From the NCBI GenBank assembly GCA_965203135.1, contig CBDBBO010000002.1, positions 806,001-870,000 of the forward strand: a stretch of 64,000 nucleotides of DNA. The letters are read 5' to 3'. This document shows, piece after piece, positions 62,551-64,000 of the stretch (position 1 is the first letter of the stretch; every line of letters starts with the position of its first letter). The translations under genes and the position numbers were made by a program. Source of the DNA: CATOSD01 sp965203135 (GTDB lineage Bacteria; Chloroflexota; Dehalococcoidia; Lucifugimonadales; CATOSD01). Below the pieces are notes generated by a model. That model was not told where the DNA came from, did no database searches, and saw nothing but the letters and a program-made list of their open reading frames with translations.

Positions 62551-62936
62551 TCGATACCTCGGCCTGGATTGAGTTTCTCCGCGATACGGGATCAGAGGTC
62601 AGTAGTCTTGTTGAGGATGCCCTGTCGGGCGAGGCTGTCGTTTGTGACGCCGTCCGAATGGAGGTCTTCGCCGGCGCACGAAACGAGGCTCACCTCTCCA
62701 ATCTACAAGGCTTGCTGGAACTGGCAGAGGCGATTCCCACGCTCCCGTCGGACTATGAAGATGCCGCCATACTCTATCGTCGTTGCCGAGTGGAGGGCGA
62801 GACTGTTCGCAAGATTTTGGACTGTCTCATAGCAGCGGTAGCCATTCGCGTCAATGCGCCCATATTGCACAGGGATGCCGACTTTGATGTGCTCGCACGC
62901 CATACGGAATTGCGGACATACGAGAATGGGCTATAG
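62541..62936 (+). CDS. vapC: VapC-type PIN ribonuclease toxin
   Basis: 131 aa. The PIN site residues are visible: D5 in LLVDTSAWIEFLR, E41 in RMEVFAG (position approximate), D in ILDCLIAAVA and HRDADFD near the C-terminus. VapC toxins cut tRNA or rRNA when released from VapB. Complete and paired with an intact antitoxin, unlike the split PIN gene at 56964. Confidence 0.9.
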   Translation: MLLVDTSAWIEFLRDTGSEVSSLVEDALSGEAVVCDAVRMEVFAGARNEAHLSNLQGLLELAEAIPTLPSDYEDAAILYRRCRVEGETVRKILDCLIAAVAIRVNAPILHRDADFDVLARHTELRTYENGL

Positions 62937-62993
62937 CCCAGCTTATGATTATCTGGCCCAGATTCTAGTACGAACCTGAGCCCGCTCCGCACC

Positions 62994-63761
62994 TCAAAAA
63001 ACGCTGTAGCCGCCGTCCACCGGCACCGAAACGCCCGTGACGTAGTCCGACGCGGGCGCGGCCAGGAACACGGCCGTGCCCGCCATCTCGTCCGGCTCGC
63101 CCCAGCGGCCCTGCGGTATGCGGGCCTCTATGAAGTCGTAGCGCGGCCTGTTGTCCGTAAGGATCGGCGCCGTCAGGTCCGTGTGAATCCAGCCGGGCAG
63201 TATGGCGTTCACCTGGATGTTGTCCTTGGCCCACGCCACCGCCAGGCTCTTGGTGAGTTGCACCACACCGCCCTTGCTGGCCGAGTACGGCGCAACCCAG
63301 TCGCTGCCGAAGATCGACGTCATCGAGCCGATGTTGATGATCTTCCCGCCGCCCTGCGCGGCCATGCCCGCGTAGACGGCCCGGCAACACAGGAACAGGC
63401 CGTTCAGGTTGATGTCGATCACGCGCTCCCACTCCTCCAGGGCGTAGTCCTGGGGCGGCTTGCGCACGCTGACGCCGGCGTTGTTCACCAGCACGTCCAC
63501 GCGGCCGAACCGCTCGACGGTGCGCTCCACCATGTTCGCCACGGACGCCTCGTCCGCAACGTCAGTGGTCACGCCTAGCGCGCCCACTCCGGCGGCCTCG
63601 ATGCGGGAGACCGCGTCCGAGGTCTTGTCCTCGTTCCGGGCCGCCACGACCACGTTCGCCCCTGCTCCGGCGAGGCCCAGCGCGATGCCCAGGCCAATGC
63701 CGCCGTTGCCGCCGGTCACCACAGCCGTCTTTCCGCTCAGATCGAACATGCCGGGACCCAT
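62994..63761 (-). CDS. Short-chain dehydrogenase/reductase
   Basis: 255 aa. NAD(P) motif TGGNGGIG (residues 16-23), NNAGVS, catalytic S146, Y159 and K163 (YSASKGG), and the C-terminal YVTGVSVPVDGGYS stretch. Classical SDR of the gluconate-5-dehydrogenase/3-ketoacyl-reductase kind; the substrate is not determined. The start ATG 63761 follows AGGAGA. It is 31 bp downstream of the partial gene at the window end, on the same strand. Confidence 0.92.
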   Translation of the reverse strand: MGPGMFDLSGKTAVVTGGNGGIGLGIALGLAGAGANVVVAARNEDKTSDAVSRIEAAGVGALGVTTDVADEASVANMVERTVERFGRVDVLVNNAGVSVRKPPQDYALEEWERVIDINLNGLFLCCRAVYAGMAAQGGGKIINIGSMTSIFGSDWVAPYSASKGGVVQLTKSLAVAWAKDNIQVNAILPGWIHTDLTAPILTDNRPRYDFIEARIPQGRWGEPDEMAGTAVFLAAPASDYVTGVSVPVDGGYSVF

Positions 63762-63792
63762 CGTTAAGTCTCCTGTCTCTCCATGAGGCCGT

Positions 63793-64000
63793 TTACCCCC
63801 TGGTGCGCAGGGGCCCGTTCGGCCTGAACTTGTCCAGAATCGTGGTCGTCGCGGGCGAGAGAGCTACGCCGGAGTCCCGCTGCCTGGCGAGCAGGTCGAG
63901 CGCGAGGTCGGACATGCCCGGCCGTATCCGCAGCCCTTCGGGCATGTACCTCATGCAGCGGCGGGTCATCACCTGGGCGGGCCGCCTGCTCTTCTCGTTG
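63793..64000 (-). CDS. C-terminal part of an unidentified gene, 5' end outside window
   Basis: The minus-strand frame is open from the window edge to TAA at 63793-63795, about 68 codons, ending LDKFRPNGPLRTRG. It contains MTRRCMRYMPEGLRIRPGMSDLALDLLA. Close spacing to the SDR start (31 bp) suggests one operon. I do not recognise the family from this piece. Confidence 0.6.
   Translation of the reverse strand, partial: NEKSRRPAQVMTRRCMRYMPEGLRIRPGMSDLALDLLARQRDSGVALSPATTTILDKFRPNGPLRTRG

Overview
The window reads as one stretch of a high-GC bacterial chromosome. The housekeeping block rpsB-tsf-pyrH-frr-uppS-cdsA-dxr-rseP-ispG-proS, a short EF-Ts (166 aa), and many CoA, amidohydrolase, SDR, acyl-CoA-dehydrogenase-like and alanine-racemase-like catabolic genes fit an uncultured Chloroflexota of the Dehalococcoidia/SAR202 type. 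That placement is inference from gene content; there is no rRNA here.

Layout. 1-4.7 kb: the end of an ankyrin-repeat gene, nhaA, then an enoyl-CoA hydratase and a CoA-transferase on the minus strand. 4.9-9.3 kb: small metabolic and repair genes (homocysteine S-methyltransferase-like, acyl-CoA-dehydrogenase-like flavoprotein, DoxX, PPOX flavoprotein, ATL repair protein, secreted HNH nuclease). 9.4-20.1 kb: translation, isoprenoid and lipid genes on the plus strand. 20.1-28.5 kb: alcohol dehydrogenase, tsaD, a GmrSD-type restriction protein, an amidohydrolase and two adjacent DSD1-like genes. 28.9-31.3 kb: an AT-richer type II restriction-modification pair (beta-class methylase plus PLD-type nuclease). 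31.5-32.4 kb: a thiosulfate sulfurtransferase whose catalytic cysteine codon is TGA followed by a SECIS-like hairpin. 32.5-37.8 kb: MoxR, DUF58, TgpA-like transglutaminase and O6-alkylguanine-DNA alkyltransferase. 37.8-39.5 kb: a small island bounded by 45-bp direct repeats. 39.5-45.6 kb: dnaE and a CIRCE-controlled groES-groEL operon. 46.1 kb: one tRNA with a CAU anticodon. 46.3-48.7 kb: a frameshifted histidine kinase/response regulator.

48.9-56.6 kb holds secreted proteins and lipoproteins. Four of them begin with a conserved short leader (core LRRLLRAAMP), and in three of those the leader contains a poly-C run of different length (9, 14 and 7). Run length decides whether the leader is fused to the secreted protein or ends at an overlapping stop/start, which looks like a slipped-strand switch. 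56.6-60.4 kb is a patchwork of duplicated fragments plus a 2,565-bp transposon-like element that splits a PIN-domain toxin gene with a 5-bp target duplication. 60.4-64 kb: a UbiA-family prenyltransferase, a DHDPS-family enzyme, a vapBC pair, an SDR and the end of one more gene.

A recurring theme is duplicated gene ends next to accessory DNA: an enoyl-CoA hydratase fragment by nhaA, a DSD1 3' end after a small gene, a DUF2007 3' end at both borders of the 37.8-kb island, and PIN/UbiA pieces before the 57-kb element. The strongest leads are the apparent selenoprotein sulfurtransferase, the poly-C leader family, the transposon-like element and the DSD1 paralogue that has lost its PLP lysine.
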